Assembly (NCBI GenBank): GCA_013822725.1
Contig: PNKX01000002.1
Coordinates: forward strand, 129,001 to 193,000
Source of the DNA: Pirellula sp.
GTDB lineage: Bacteria; Planctomycetota; Planctomycetia; Pirellulales; Lacipirellulaceae
DNA length: 64,000 bases
Direction: 5' to 3'
This document shows, piece by piece, positions 8,449 through 18,169 of this stretch; within the stretch, counting starts at the first letter, position 1; the number at the start of each line of letters is the position of its first letter. The notes under the pieces are model-generated. The model saw only the letters and a program-made list of their open reading frames with translations. It had not been told where the DNA came from and did not search any database. A program made the position numbers and the translations under genes.

Positions 8449-10872
8449 ATGTTTTCGCTCCCCCCTTACCGCCGTCGTTTCCTCGTGCCGCTGGCGATTG
8501 CCTGCGTGCTGTTGGACGCCGGCTGCGCGGGGTTGCGCTGTCCGCGCTGTCCACGGATCGACCCTACCGGCGAGCGGTGCCTCGTTTGGCCGAAGGACGA
8601 CGCCCAGGCCGCGACCTTGGCGACCGTCGCCCCGCCGGCGACCGTCTTTCCCGCGGCGACGGCGACGCTGCCGGCCATTCCGGGAAATGCGGTGGCTCCG
8701 CCGGTGACGACCGACCCTGTTTTCCCCCAGCCCGAATTGCCGGCTGTGGCGGCCGCGGCGCCAGGCGTTCCTATTTCGCCGGTGTCGGCGCAGGTTGCCA
8801 CGCCGCAAGATCGGCTCACCCTCACGCCTGAACGGATCCTCGCGCCGGTGGGCACTGAGGTCGTGCTCAAGGCGAACATCTGCACGACCGACGGCTACAC
8901 GCTGGCCGAGCAGAAAATTGAGTGGATGCTCGCCCGCAACGGCGTTGGCGAGTTCGTCGAAGTCAGCGGGAAGGGCGCCTTCCATCCGTCGATCTATCCC
9001 TGGAACGCCGGGTCGAAAAAAGACAACTATCTCGCCACGGGTTACACCGCCAACGGCCCGCACTGCATCAATCGCGGCACGCCCGATCCGAGCGACGACG
9101 TGAACATTCTGCGCGGCGACGCGTGGGTGACGGTTACCTCGCCGCTCGAAGGGACGAGCAGCGTGACCGCGTTCACTCCGACGGTCGAATCGTGGAACCT
9201 GCGAAAGCAGATCGCGACGATTTACTGGGTCGACGTCCAGTGGACCTTCCCGCCGGCAGCCGTGACGAGCGGCGGCCGCGAGACGCTGATGACGCAGGTC
9301 AATCGCCAAACCGACGGTACGCCGCTCGCCGGTTGGATTGTGCGGTACGAAGTCTCGGACGGGAGCGGCGTCGCCGCGAGCGGGGCCGGGCGGGTGAGCG
9401 AGGTGGTGACCGACGCCGAGGGGCGCGCTTCGGTGCAGGTGTCGCCGACGGCCGCTGGCGCCGCGAGTTCGAAGATTGATATGCAACTGGTGCGGCCTGC
9501 CAATTTCGGTGGGAGCGATTCGCCGCGGCTGGTGATTGGCAATGGTTCGACGATCGTCAACTGGTCGGGGGGATCGACTTATGTCCCTTCGACGTCGACG
9601 CCGCTCACGCCGGTGACGCCGACGACGCCGAGCATTCCGACCGTGCCGACCACGCCGCCGTTGTCGACCACTCCTCCGGCCACGACTACGCCGCCGGTCG
9701 CAGGTCCCGCGAAGCTGGAACTTAACGTGCAAGCGCCGCAGAGCGCCCTGGTTGGCACGAAGTTGCGCGCTGTGGCGACCATTCGCAACACCGGTCAATC
9801 GGCCGCCACGAACGTTGTGCTGACAGACCGTTTCGATCAGGGACTTCTCTTCCCGCTCGATCCGTCACGAAACATGATCGAAAACAAAGGGATCGGCACG
9901 ATCGGCCCCGGGGAAACCCGGACCGTGCCGATCGACCTCGACGTTTCCAAAGCGGGCTCGCTCTGCCAAGACGTAACGGTGGAATTCGCCGGCGGCAATC
10001 CGGTGAGCCAACGGGTTTGCGTGTCGGCTTCCGAACCTGCGCCGCAGCGAAACGCCTCGTTTAACATCAAGATCGACGCGCCGACGTCGGCTCAACAGAA
10101 CCAAACGGTGGCCGTTGACGTGATCGTGACCAACACGGGCGAAGTCCCGCTTACCGACCTACAGATCACTCAGGAGTTCCCGTTAGCCGTCATTCAGCCC
10201 CAACCGACGGAGCAGGGAGCCGAAGTGATCAGCGGTAAAATCAAGCAAACGATCGACCGGCTTGAGCGAGGCGCTAAGAAGACGTTTCGAGTGAACTGCT
10301 TTTTGCGGCAAGCGACGCGGGCGACGATCTTCGCGGATGTCACGGCGGAAACCGACCAGGCGGGGTCGCGCATCAGAACTTCGGATGACGCAACGATTGA
10401 GATTCTGCCTTTGAGCGGCGCAGCAACGCAGGGAGGCGGAGTCGCCTCGCCGCCGACAAATCAGCCGCTGGCGATCGGCGTTCAGATCGGTACGGCGCCG
10501 GCCCGCGAAGGGGACGCGCCGTCGTTGCGCGTCGGCACGCGGTCCAGCTGCGAAGTGTTGGTCCGCAATACGACGACGGCGCCGCAGACGAACATGGCGA
10601 TACGAGTCTATTTCCCGCCGGAGCTTGCCCCCGACTTAAACGCCCTCGAGGGCCCGCCGGGGACGACGGCCAAGTTGGCCGGCGGCGCCGTGGAGTTCAC
10701 GCCTGTGGCAACCATCGCTCCCAATGAACTGCTGCACTTTAAAATCCCCGTGAACGCGATCGCGGCCGGCAATGTGAAGGTCGACGTCCAGGCGGTCAGC
10801 AGCGCGGCGCCCGCGCAGGGCGGCGTCATCACGAAGTCGCAGAATGTGCAAGTCTTGGGAAATCGGCTGTAG
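8449..10872 (+). CDS. DUF11 repeat-containing exported protein, probable lipoprotein
   Basis: 807 residues from ATG 8449. The leader MFSLPPYRRRFLVPLAIACV ends in LLDAGC, an imperfect lipobox. A Pro/Ala-rich segment follows (about 45-120), then an immunoglobulin-like region (about 120-390), a Thr/Pro linker (TPLTPVTPTTPSIPTVPTTP, about 415-450) and three DUF11-type beta-sandwich repeats, seen as NVVLTDRFDQGLLF, LTDLQITQEFPL and NMAIRVYFPPEL. DUF11 domains occur in large bacterial surface proteins; a structural or adhesive role is inferred. No enzyme motif is seen. An in-frame ATG at 8296 is rejected because the signal peptide starts later. Confidence 0.82.
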   Translation: MFSLPPYRRRFLVPLAIACVLLDAGCAGLRCPRCPRIDPTGERCLVWPKDDAQAATLATVAPPATVFPAATATLPAIPGNAVAPPVTTDPVFPQPELPAVAAAAPGVPISPVSAQVATPQDRLTLTPERILAPVGTEVVLKANICTTDGYTLAEQKIEWMLARNGVGEFVEVSGKGAFHPSIYPWNAGSKKDNYLATGYTANGPHCINRGTPDPSDDVNILRGDAWVTVTSPLEGTSSVTAFTPTVESWNLRKQIATIYWVDVQWTFPPAAVTSGGRETLMTQVNRQTDGTPLAGWIVRYEVSDGSGVAASGAGRVSEVVTDAEGRASVQVSPTAAGAASSKIDMQLVRPANFGGSDSPRLVIGNGSTIVNWSGGSTYVPSTSTPLTPVTPTTPSIPTVPTTPPLSTTPPATTTPPVAGPAKLELNVQAPQSALVGTKLRAVATIRNTGQSAATNVVLTDRFDQGLLFPLDPSRNMIENKGIGTIGPGETRTVPIDLDVSKAGSLCQDVTVEFAGGNPVSQRVCVSASEPAPQRNASFNIKIDAPTSAQQNQTVAVDVIVTNTGEVPLTDLQITQEFPLAVIQPQPTEQGAEVISGKIKQTIDRLERGAKKTFRVNCFLRQATRATIFADVTAETDQAGSRIRTSDDATIEILPLSGAATQGGGVASPPTNQPLAIGVQIGTAPAREGDAPSLRVGTRSSCEVLVRNTTTAPQTNMAIRVYFPPELAPDLNALEGPPGTTAKLAGGAVEFTPVATIAPNELLHFKIPVNAIAAGNVKVDVQAVSSAAPAQGGVITKSQNVQVLGNRL

Positions 10873-10960
10873 TTCAAACGGCGTGGAACGTGGTGAGGCT
10901 CCCGAACCCGTTGGCATCGCCACTCTGTTCACCGGCCTACCAATCGGCGACGATGAACGC

Positions 10961-11308
10961 ATGCCGCGCTTTGTTCTGCTCCGTCACGAGTGTCAGCCGT
11001 CGTTCGGCAAGCCGAGTCACTGGGACTTGATGCTGGAGCGCGACGGCGTGCTGCTGACGTGGAGTTTGCCGGCGCTGCCCGCCGCCTGGGGCGGAGAGGG
11101 AGGCTTGGCGGCCGAGCAGATCGCCGCGACGCGGTTGGCCGATCACCGGATCGCTTATCTCGACTACGAGGGCCCGATCAGCGGCGATCGAGGCGTCGTG
11201 ACGCGCGTCGACGGCGGGGAGTATGAAGTTCTCAGCGATGCAGGCGGCGTGCTTCGAGTTCGACTCCGAGGCATGAGATCTGGCGACGTGGTTGAATTGC
11301 GCTTGTGA
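10961..11308 (+). CDS. Stand-alone LigD-type 3'-phosphoesterase domain protein
   Basis: 115 residues resembling the phosphoesterase domain of DNA ligase D, which trims 3'-phosphate or ribonucleotide ends during repair. The metal-site pattern is visible as H9, H20 and D22 in RHECQPSF...SHWDLMLE, matching the H-x5-H-x-D layout of the family but with a longer spacer between the two histidines. A DGVLLTWSLPALP strand and DYEGPISGDRG loop follow, as in LigD. No ligase, polymerase or Ku gene is nearby. The start at 10961 is preferred over 10844, which would overlap the end of the DUF11 gene. Confidence 0.8.
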   Translation: MPRFVLLRHECQPSFGKPSHWDLMLERDGVLLTWSLPALPAAWGGEGGLAAEQIAATRLADHRIAYLDYEGPISGDRGVVTRVDGGEYEVLSDAGGVLRVRLRGMRSGDVVELRL

Positions 11309-11381
11309 TTCGCGGAGCGTCGGCAGGCCGGCTCACGACTCATCAGGCGACTCGTTTTCAGGCCTGAAAGGTCGCGCCATG

Positions 11382-11528
11382 ATAGCCCAGGGCGCAGCCC
11401 TGGGTAGAATCCGAGTGCAAAAGCAATAGAGCCCTGAAGGGGCGCGCTAGTTCATCCGCGCACAAGCGCGTCCTTTCAGGGCTACGTGGTATGAAATGAT
11501 CTCAACCCAGGGCTGCGCCCTGGGCTAT
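11382..11528. repeat. REPIN-like nested palindrome, AGCCCAGGGCGCAGCCCTGG family
   Basis: Exact 24-bp arms at 11382-11405 and 11505-11528 are themselves self-complementary. A second imperfect pair lies inside (GAGCCCTGAAGGGGCGCGC against GCGCGTCCTTTCAGGGCT). It occupies the roughly 340-bp gap after the LigD-like gene; nothing else is recognised there. Confidence 0.88.
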
Positions 11529-11649
11529 CGCAGCGCGGCCCGTTGGGCCTCAATGCTCAACGGTGCCTGTGCGGATCGGGCTATATCCGATTTCGACTCT
11601 GCAAGGACGCTGAACGCAGCACTGCCGCTGCTTGGTTCACGCTACGGTC

Positions 11650-12438
11650 TTACTGAACAGCGGCAGCCGCCGCAGCTGCTGCGGCCGCGCTCGCCGCCGC
11701 CTTGGCTCGCTGGGAGATGCCGTCGGCGCGGCTCGACGCCTTTCGCGGCGTCGCCGTTCCAGCGAGGGCTAACTCGCCGTCGCGAAGTTCAATCTCTTCC
11801 AGCCGGCGGACTTCGTCGTCCGTCGACAGGGCGTTGGTGACGCCGACGAGCATCACCGGGTCGCCTTCGTGTTCGATCAACTTCACCGCGATCTGCAACT
11901 CGCCGGCGCCGCGGTTGACGTGCTCGACGACTTTGATCAGCGGCAATGGGAGCACGCCGATGCGGGCCTTGCGTAAACGGAGGCCGGCGACGTCGTGACT
12001 GGCCATGAACGGCTCGCCCTCGATCGTCACCACGGCTCGAATCTGTTCCCCCTCGTAGCGATAGCCGATCAGGCAGCGGCCAGCGACGAACGAGACGCGC
12101 GGGTCGACCACTTCGGGCGGCAGTAGCGTCGGGTACTTCTCCTTGAGGATGGTGGCGAGCCAGCCGTTAACTTCGGCGTCGCTGAAGATCGACTCCCAGC
12201 GGCCGGTCGTTTCGGCCTGGTCGACGAGATCAGCGACGCGGTTTTCCATCCGCTCGCCCGCTTCACGCGCTTCGGCCGGTTTCGTGGCGACCGCGGCGGC
12301 GTAGAAGGGATCGACGGCTTGGGTTGCCTTGAAGAGAAAGGCGCCTGCGGTTGCTGTCACTGCTAGCACGACCATGGCGATGATGGCAGGCCAGCGACGG
12401 CGGCGGGGCTGGGGCGGCGGGGGCGTTTGGGAATCCAT
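11650..12438 (-). CDS. Membrane-anchored hypothetical protein
   Basis: 262 residues. A Pro/Arg-rich cytoplasmic N-terminus (MDSQTPPPPQPRRRR) precedes one membrane segment at about residues 15-37 (WPAIIAMVVLAVTATAGAFL), then an extracytoplasmic domain with a WESIFSDAEVNGWLATILKE segment and beta-rich parts (VSFVAGRCLIGYRYEG, RAVVTIEGEPF). The C-terminus is a low-complexity alanine run. I do not recognise the family. It is convergent with the LigD-like gene and divergent from lysS. Confidence 0.7.
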   Translation of the reverse strand: MDSQTPPPPQPRRRRWPAIIAMVVLAVTATAGAFLFKATQAVDPFYAAAVATKPAEAREAGERMENRVADLVDQAETTGRWESIFSDAEVNGWLATILKEKYPTLLPPEVVDPRVSFVAGRCLIGYRYEGEQIRAVVTIEGEPFMASHDVAGLRLRKARIGVLPLPLIKVVEHVNRGAGELQIAVKLIEHEGDPVMLVGVTNALSTDDEVRRLEEIELRDGELALAGTATPRKASSRADGISQRAKAAASAAAAAAAAAAVQ

Positions 12439-12593
12439 AGGAAGTCACGTCTCCAACGGCTCGCCCAGGCGGGGGAGGTGCAAAATGGTAGGTCGCGGCG
12501 TGGTGGAGGTCAATTTTTGAGGGGATGGCGCTACTGGGATTTGGGAGCTGTTCGGCCGTATGAATTGCTGCCAACCTTTCGTGCAGAAAACGC

Positions 12594-12648
12594 CCATTTA
12601 GCCCCGCCGCTTGCGGCGGGAAGCGGGCTAGCGCCCGCTGCTAAATGG
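12594..12648. repeat. 55-bp element, CCATTTAGCCCCGCCGC family (copy 1)
   Basis: Terminal inverted repeat CCATTTAGC/GCTAAATGG encloses two GC-rich hairpins (CCGCCGCTTGCGGCGG and AGCGGGCTAGCGCCCGCT). A second copy with identical ends and identical 55-bp length is at 63773-63827. The rest of the roughly 400-bp gap before lysS shows no gene. Confidence 0.88.
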
Positions 12649-12834
12649 TTCCTGCGGGGTGGGAGGCTTGATGGCGCTTCGAAATCGTTGCTTCTTCTCG
12701 TTTCCTGCCGGGCGGCATTTTTCGAGTGGCGTTGACCCTTTGCCTATCTTCACTAAAATCTTTCCACTCTTGACCTTAGCGAAATTCCAGCCCCGCCGCG
12801 GCCCAAATTTGCCCGCCGACCGCCCCTCAGTTTC

Positions 12835-14463
12835 ATGACGCTTACCGCTCCATCGATGACCGACCAACCTAGCCCTAGCGACGACGAAGCCTCTCGCGAT
12901 CAATCCTTTTTGGAGGCGGCCCGCCGCGCCAAACTTGCCCGCATTATCGAGCTGGGCCACGACCCGTGGGGGACGCGGTTCGACGATCGGCAGTTGATCG
13001 GCGAGATTCGTGCGCGAGCGAGTGAGATCGTCTACCGGAAGGCCGACGGGGCGAACATCACGCTGCCGTCGTTGGAGACCGAGGAAGAACGCGCCGCGTT
13101 TCGGCCCTGGATCGCCGAGCAAGGCGCGGGCGAAATCGTCGGCCCGCAAGTTCGCGCGGCCGGTCGCATCATCTTGTCGCGCGACAAGGGAAAGCTGCTG
13201 TTCATCGACATCCGCGACATGACGGGCCAACTGCAGCTGTTCATCGGCCGCGATCAGGTCGGCGAGAGTTGGGACTTGGCTCAATGCTTTGACCTCGGCG
13301 ACATCATCGGGGTGGACGGGACGCTCCGCCGCACGAAGACGGGCGAACTGTCGATCTTCGCCGACCGGCTCCATATCTTGACCAAGTCGATCGAAACTCC
13401 GCCAGAAAAACATAGCGGCCTGCAAGACGCCGAGCTACGGACGCGGCAGCGGTATCTCGATCTCACTTACAATGAAGGGGTGCTCGACCGGTTTCTCGAT
13501 CGGACGCGGATCGTCTCGTCAATTCGCAAGACGCTCGGTGACCGCGGCTTCGTCGAAGTTGAAGGGCCGACGCTCCACACGATCGCCGGCGGCGCCGCGG
13601 CCCGGCCGTTCACGACGCATCACAATACGCTCGATCTCGACCTGTTCATGCGGATCGCGCTGGAGTTGCACCTCAAGCGACTGTTGGTCGGCGGCGTCGA
13701 GCGGGTCTACGAGCTCGGCCGCGTCTACCGCAATGAGGGGATCAGCCCGAAGCATAACCCCGAGTTCACGATGCTCGAGGTCTATCAGGCGTACGGCGAT
13801 TACCGTTCGATGATGGACCTCACCGAGGAATGCATCTGCGAGGCGATTCATGCGATTCGCGGAGCCGGTGACGGCAAGCCGACTTCGTACAGCATTGAAT
13901 TCGCGGGGAAGGCGGTCGATTTCAAGCCGCCTTTCAAGCGGGCGACGTACGCGGAGTTGTTCCAACAGCATGCGGGCGTCGATCCGACCGATTCCGCCGC
14001 AGTCGTCGCGCTGGCGAAGAAGCTTGGCATCGAAACGGCCGGCCGGCATCCCGACGTGATCAAGAACGACGTCTTCGAGGCGAAGGTTGAGGACGCGCTC
14101 GAAGGGCCGATCTTCGTGATCGACTACCCGGCCAGCATCTGCCCGCTAACGAAGCGGAAGGCGAGCGACCCGGCGGTGGCGGAACGGTTCGAGCTGTTCA
14201 TCGGCGGGATGGAAATTGCCAACGCCTATACCGAGTTGAACGACCCCGACCTGCAGGAAGAGCTGTTCCGTAGCCAACTGGCGGGGATGAGCGACGAAGA
14301 TTCTATGGCGAAGATGGATCACGATTTCATCCGCGCGCTGCGGCACGGCATGCCGCCCGCGGGGGGACTCGGCATCGGCATCGACCGGCTGGTGATGCTG
14401 CTGACGGGGACGCAGTCGATTCGTGATGTGATTTTGTTCCCGGTGTTAAGGCCGGAGAAATGA
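12835..14463 (+). CDS. lysS: Lysyl-tRNA synthetase (class II)
   Basis: 542 residues, slightly longer than the usual 490-510. An N-terminal OB-fold anticodon-binding domain ([10 protein letters not shown] ... [20 protein letters not shown]) is followed by the class II catalytic core: motif 2 region [20 protein letters not shown] and motif 3 [16 protein letters not shown] near the C-terminus. The segment [20 protein letters not shown] is typical of LysRS. The start is uncertain between 12835 ([11 protein letters not shown]) and 12856 (MTDQPSP); neither has a strong ribosome-binding site. The stop codon overlaps the next gene by ATGA. Confidence 0.96.
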   Translation: MTLTAPSMTDQPSPSDDEASRDQSFLEAARRAKLARIIELGHDPWGTRFDDRQLIGEIRARASEIVYRKADGANITLPSLETEEERAAFRPWIAEQGAGEIVGPQVRAAGRIILSRDKGKLLFIDIRDMTGQLQLFIGRDQVGESWDLAQCFDLGDIIGVDGTLRRTKTGELSIFADRLHILTKSIETPPEKHSGLQDAELRTRQRYLDLTYNEGVLDRFLDRTRIVSSIRKTLGDRGFVEVEGPTLHTIAGGAAARPFTTHHNTLDLDLFMRIALELHLKRLLVGGVERVYELGRVYRNEGISPKHNPEFTMLEVYQAYGDYRSMMDLTEECICEAIHAIRGAGDGKPTSYSIEFAGKAVDFKPPFKRATYAELFQQHAGVDPTDSAAVVALAKKLGIETAGRHPDVIKNDVFEAKVEDALEGPIFVIDYPASICPLTKRKASDPAVAERFELFIGGMEIANAYTELNDPDLQEELFRSQLAGMSDEDSMAKMDHDFIRALRHGMPPAGGLGIGIDRLVMLLTGTQSIRDVILFPVLRPEK

Positions 14464-15107
14464 CTTTGGGCATGCTTCGAAGTATTTCCAGCCGCGATTT
14501 GGTCGCTACAGCAGCAATCCTTTGGCTGACGACATTTACCGGCAAGCTAAGCGCTCAAGTTCCGCGTGAACAACCCAATCCCCCCGTCTCAATCGAAGAG
14601 GTCGTTCAGATTCTGGCGCCCAAGGTGGTTGACGTTGAACTCTTGGGAGCGACCGCTTTTCCACCAGAGATAGATGCAATCATTCTCAAATTCAGGGTTG
14701 GAATTACAGAGAATAAGGAGTGGTTTCTCCAAGCCACAAAGACAGCTAACGGCCCGATTCCCTACGATAAACGCATGGGAATTACGGAAGATGAGCATCA
14801 GCGAATGTTTGACTTCCTTAAGTCCGAAGTTCGAGTAGGTCCGATTGGTCGAGGCCGCATTAGGTTTAAGCGAAGCAAGGACGAAGGCCAACTATTAATT
14901 TTCAACGTTGAGGGCGTGCCTCAGCTTGATGGAATCGTAATCGACGTTCCGAAACAAGAACTCAGTACGAGGTGGGGTAAAACTCATGAGTTCGAGCACG
15001 TCCACGCCAGCAAAGAACAGCGTGCGACGGGGCCTTGGAAGGCGTTCGGTTGGCGGCTGGAAGAGGGTTCGGTTGACGAAGGTAACTATAGGATCGTGCA
15101 GTTTTAA
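14460..15107 (+). CDS. Exported hypothetical protein overlapping lysS
   Basis: 215 residues. The N-terminus (RDLVATAAILWLTTFTGKLSAQVP) looks like a signal peptide cleaved after SAQ. The mature part has no recognised domain; EVVQILAPKVVDVELLG and FRVGITENKEWFLQATKTA suggest an alpha/beta fold. It starts at the ATG overlapping the lysS stop, with an alternative ATG at 14472. Base composition is clearly less GC-rich than the neighbours, which may point to later acquisition. Overlap with lysS suggests translational coupling. Confidence 0.65.
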   Translation: MTLGMLRSISSRDLVATAAILWLTTFTGKLSAQVPREQPNPPVSIEEVVQILAPKVVDVELLGATAFPPEIDAIILKFRVGITENKEWFLQATKTANGPIPYDKRMGITEDEHQRMFDFLKSEVRVGPIGRGRIRFKRSKDEGQLLIFNVEGVPQLDGIVIDVPKQELSTRWGKTHEFEHVHASKEQRATGPWKAFGWRLEEGSVDEGNYRIVQF

Positions 15108-15264
15108 GTCGGGCGGCATGTGGATTCAGGAAAATCGCTGATAAGTATTCGAGCTATCGCCTCTGGGCCAGATGGCGAACTTGAAAAGGCAGAGGCATTT
15201 GTTCGGTTCGAGTGACTGCACGCCGTCATGAAATACTAGATCGCTCAATCCCAAGGACGGGACC

Positions 15265-16824
15265 ATGTACAAACTCCTCCTCTGCTGGCGTTACCTGCGC
15301 ACGCGCTACATCGCGCTCCTCTGCATTGTGAGCGTAACGCTCGGCGTGGCGACGATGATCGTCGTCAACAGCGTCATGGCAGGGTTCACGCATGAGATGC
15401 AGGGGCGGCTCAACGGGATGTTGGGCGATCTGATCGTCCGCACCCGCAGCCTTGACGGCGCGCTCGACGCCGAGGCCCACATGGTGAAGATCCGCGAGGC
15501 GGCGGGCGACGTCGTCGTCGGCATGTCGCCGACGGTGCATGTGCCGGCGCTGCTGACGATGATGGTCGGCGGCGAAATGATGCCGCGACAGATTACGGTA
15601 GTGGGGATTGATGAGGCGACTTACGCCAACGTCAGTCAGTTCGGCGATTTTTTGCAGCATCCTGAGAATCGCAAGCAACTTTCGTTCAACCTCCGTGACG
15701 ACGGTTACGATGTGCTCGACCACCAGGTTCCCTCGGCCGACGCGAAGCCGCGGGAAGTCATGCGCGACGCTGGCTGGAAGTACCGTGCGTACAAGGCGAT
15801 GCTGGCGAAGCAACGCGCCGCAGACCAGAAGCGGCTCCTCGACCTGAAAAACGCGGCAGAAGCAAGCACGGCGCCGGAGGGAGCCGCTCCAGTCGTCGAT
15901 CCGTTTGCGGCTGCGATCGCCGCCTCGGGCGAAGAGCCGGAAGGGCGCGACTTCGATCCCGCCACCGAACAAAACACCGGCATCGTGCTAGGCATCGGCA
16001 TTTGCGGGTTTCGCACTCCCGACGGCGAAGATCACTTCCTCGGCCTGCCGGGCGACGACGTCAAAGTAAGCTTTTTGCTCGCGGTGACGCCGCCGAAAAT
16101 CGTCAGCCAGGATTGCACCGTCGTCGATTTTTATGAAAGCAAGATGAGCGAGTACGACGCCGACTTTGCCTTCATGCCGTTGCGCAAATTACAGGAGGCG
16201 CGGGGAATGATCGACCCGACGACTGGCATCGGCAAGTTCTCGACGATTCAGATCAAGCTGAAGCCGGGGGCCGACGCCAATGCGATTCGCGATAAGATTC
16301 AGGAAGCCTTCCCGGTGCAGTTCTACCAGGTGAGCACTTGGCGCGACGAGCAAGGCGCCCTGCTCGCCGCCGTGCAGATGGAGACGGCGGTGCTCAACGT
16401 GCTGCTGTTCATGATCATCGCCGTCGCGGGCTTCGGCATCCTGGCGATCTTCTTCATGATCGTCGTCGAGAAGACGCGGGACATCGGCATCCTGAAGTCG
16501 CTCGGCGCCTCGGGCTGGGGGATCATGGGAATCTTTCTGTCTTACGGTTTGAGCCTCGGGATTGTGGGCGCCGGCGTCGGCACGATCCTGGGACTGCTAT
16601 TCGTCGCCAACATCAACGAGATCGCCGACCTGTTGGGCCAGGTAACGGGGCAGCCAGTATTCGACCCGTCGGTTTATTACTTCTACAAGATTCCGACCAT
16701 CGTTGAGCCGCTCACGGTGGCGTGGATTGCTTCGGGCGCCGTGTTCATCGCCGTCATGGCGAGCGTGCTGCCGGCGCGCCGCGCGGCGACGCTGCATCCG
16801 GTGAGAGCGTTGAGGTACGAGTAA
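15265..16824 (+). CDS. ABC transporter permease, LolC/LolE (FtsX/MacB) type
   Basis: 519 residues with the 1 + 3 membrane layout of this family: one N-terminal segment (YIALLCIVSVTLGVATMIVV), a long periplasmic domain (about 45-370), then three C-terminal segments (VLLFMIIAVAGFGILAIFFM; LSYGLSLGIVGAGVGTILGL; VAWIASGAVFIAVMASVLPA). The cytoplasmic loop EKTRDIGILKSLGASGWGIM is the ATPase contact. It ends in ARRAATLHPVRALRYE, the classic family tail. With the ATPase gene 300 bp downstream it would form a lipoprotein-releasing or related export complex. The periplasmic domain contains an Ala/Glu-rich low-complexity insert (about 195-235). Confidence 0.93.
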   Translation: MYKLLLCWRYLRTRYIALLCIVSVTLGVATMIVVNSVMAGFTHEMQGRLNGMLGDLIVRTRSLDGALDAEAHMVKIREAAGDVVVGMSPTVHVPALLTMMVGGEMMPRQITVVGIDEATYANVSQFGDFLQHPENRKQLSFNLRDDGYDVLDHQVPSADAKPREVMRDAGWKYRAYKAMLAKQRAADQKRLLDLKNAAEASTAPEGAAPVVDPFAAAIAASGEEPEGRDFDPATEQNTGIVLGIGICGFRTPDGEDHFLGLPGDDVKVSFLLAVTPPKIVSQDCTVVDFYESKMSEYDADFAFMPLRKLQEARGMIDPTTGIGKFSTIQIKLKPGADANAIRDKIQEAFPVQFYQVSTWRDEQGALLAAVQMETAVLNVLLFMIIAVAGFGILAIFFMIVVEKTRDIGILKSLGASGWGIMGIFLSYGLSLGIVGAGVGTILGLLFVANINEIADLLGQVTGQPVFDPSVYYFYKIPTIVEPLTVAWIASGAVFIAVMASVLPARRAATLHPVRALRYE

Positions 16825-16889
16825 TTGGAAATCCAATCTAAGGTTTGAGCAGCACGCCCCGAGGTATTCAGGAATTTGCATCCGCAATC

Positions 16890-17092
16890 AGCCCCGGCAG
16901 GGGCGGCATATTGTAGCCAGGGGCGCAAGCCCCTGGTGACGCGCCGTTTAAATTCATCAAAGCCCCGCGAGGGGCGACATCCCTCGTTTTTATTGGGAAC
17001 AGTGTCGCCCCTCGCGGGGCTCAGAAACGCCTAAACGCTCCGGACCAGGGGCTCGCGCCCCTGGCTACATCATGTCGCCCCTCTCGGGGCTG
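16890..17092. repeat. Nested REPIN-like palindrome, AGCCCCGCGAGGGGCGACA family
   Basis: An inner exact 19-bp pair at 16961-16979 and 17003-17021 is flanked by an outer imperfect pair (16890-16941 and 17045-17092) containing CCAGGGGC...GCCCCTGG. Most arms are self-complementary. It fills the gap between the permease and ATPase genes of the same transporter. Confidence 0.87.
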
Positions 17093-17130
17093 ACTAACTG
17101 ATTTCTCGCCGTCACATCGAGACCAAGAAC

Positions 17131-17997
17131 ATGAGCCGCCCGCTTCACGAATCTGCGACGAGCGCCGCTGGAATGATCACGCCGCGGCGTGCGGCCGATG
17201 CCCCGCGTGTGCCGGCGGCCGCCAACGGCGACGTCCGGACGCTCGCCGACTTACAGCGGCGCGTCGAACCGTCGTCGGCTGTCAATCCGCTAGTGCCGAA
17301 CGTGGGCGTTCACCTTGGCTGCCGCAATTTGTTCAAGAGCTACCGCAAGGGCGCTATCGGCATCCCCGTGCTGCAGGGAATCGATCTCGACGTGCACGAG
17401 GGCGAGTTCCTCGCGATCGTAGGCCAAAGCGGCTGCGGCAAGAGCACGTTGCTGCACCTTCTCGGGACGCTCGATCAGCCTGATGCCGGCGAAGTCTTCT
17501 TCCAGCGGCATCGCATCGACAATCTCCCCTCCGCCTCGCGCGACATGCTGCGCAATCGCCACTTCGGCATGATCTTTCAGTTTTATCACTTGCTGCCGGA
17601 ACTCACGACGCTCGAAAATATTCTGGCGCCGGCCTTTATCGCGGAATCGACGTTCGGTTACTGGATGCGCCGCGGAGCCTATCGGCGGCGAGCGTTTGAA
17701 CTGTTGGAACTGGTCGGCCTCGGCCACCGGGCGAAGCACAAGCCGCGGGAACTCTCCGGGGGCGAAATGCAGCGGGCCGCCATCGCCCGGGCGCTCTTGC
17801 TCAAGCCCAAAGTGCTGCTGGCCGACGAGCCGACGGGGAACCTCGATCGCTCGACCGGCGAGTCGGTGATGCAAACGCTCGGCGAGTTGAATGACCGGGA
17901 AAAGCTCACTATAGTCATGGTGACCCACGACCCCTGGATCGCCGGACAGGCCGACCGGACGGTAAAGCTTGTCGAAGGCCGGATTGCGGTCGGCTGA
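17131..17997 (+). CDS. ABC transporter ATP-binding protein, LolD/MacB type
   Basis: 288 residues. After a variable 65-residue N-terminal extension comes a complete ABC ATPase: Walker A GQSGCGKST (about residue 98), Q-loop MIFQFYHLLPELTT, signature LSGGEMQRAAIARAL, Walker B VLLADEPTGNLD and the H-loop MVTHD. The spacing matches LolD/MacB, the partner of the permease encoded just upstream. Together they are predicted to extract or release lipoproteins, or to export a substrate, at the inner membrane. The long N-terminal extension is unusual for LolD. Confidence 0.93.
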   Translation: MSRPLHESATSAAGMITPRRAADAPRVPAAANGDVRTLADLQRRVEPSSAVNPLVPNVGVHLGCRNLFKSYRKGAIGIPVLQGIDLDVHEGEFLAIVGQSGCGKSTLLHLLGTLDQPDAGEVFFQRHRIDNLPSASRDMLRNRHFGMIFQFYHLLPELTTLENILAPAFIAESTFGYWMRRGAYRRRAFELLELVGLGHRAKHKPRELSGGEMQRAAIARALLLKPKVLLADEPTGNLDRSTGESVMQTLGELNDREKLTIVMVTHDPWIAGQADRTVKLVEGRIAVG

Positions 17998-18003
17998 CCG
18001 TGA

Positions 18004-18082
18004 AAGCCACCGGCTCCGCCGGTGGACGAACCGGGCGTTGACGCTTTTTTGCGACATCGTCCACCGGCGGAGCCGGTGGCTT
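18004..18082. repeat. REPIN-like pair, GCCACCGGCTCCGCCGGTGG family
   Basis: Exact 26-bp arms at 18004-18029 and 18057-18082, each a hairpin in itself, separated by 27 bases that include TTTTTT. The left arm begins 6 bp after the ATPase stop codon. A diverged copy lies behind ligA. Confidence 0.88.
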
Positions 18083-18169
18083 GGAATGTTTCGTCCGGCG
18101 CCGTCCGAACCTGCGACAATCGCGACCCCTCTTTACGGGAAATCGTCCATTCCCTTCGGAGGCCGCGCC

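Noticed and set aside
8347-9798. 483-codon Arg-rich frame antisense to the DUF11 gene
   Set aside because: Low-complexity Arg/His composition and no start signal; the plus strand encodes a clear exported protein.
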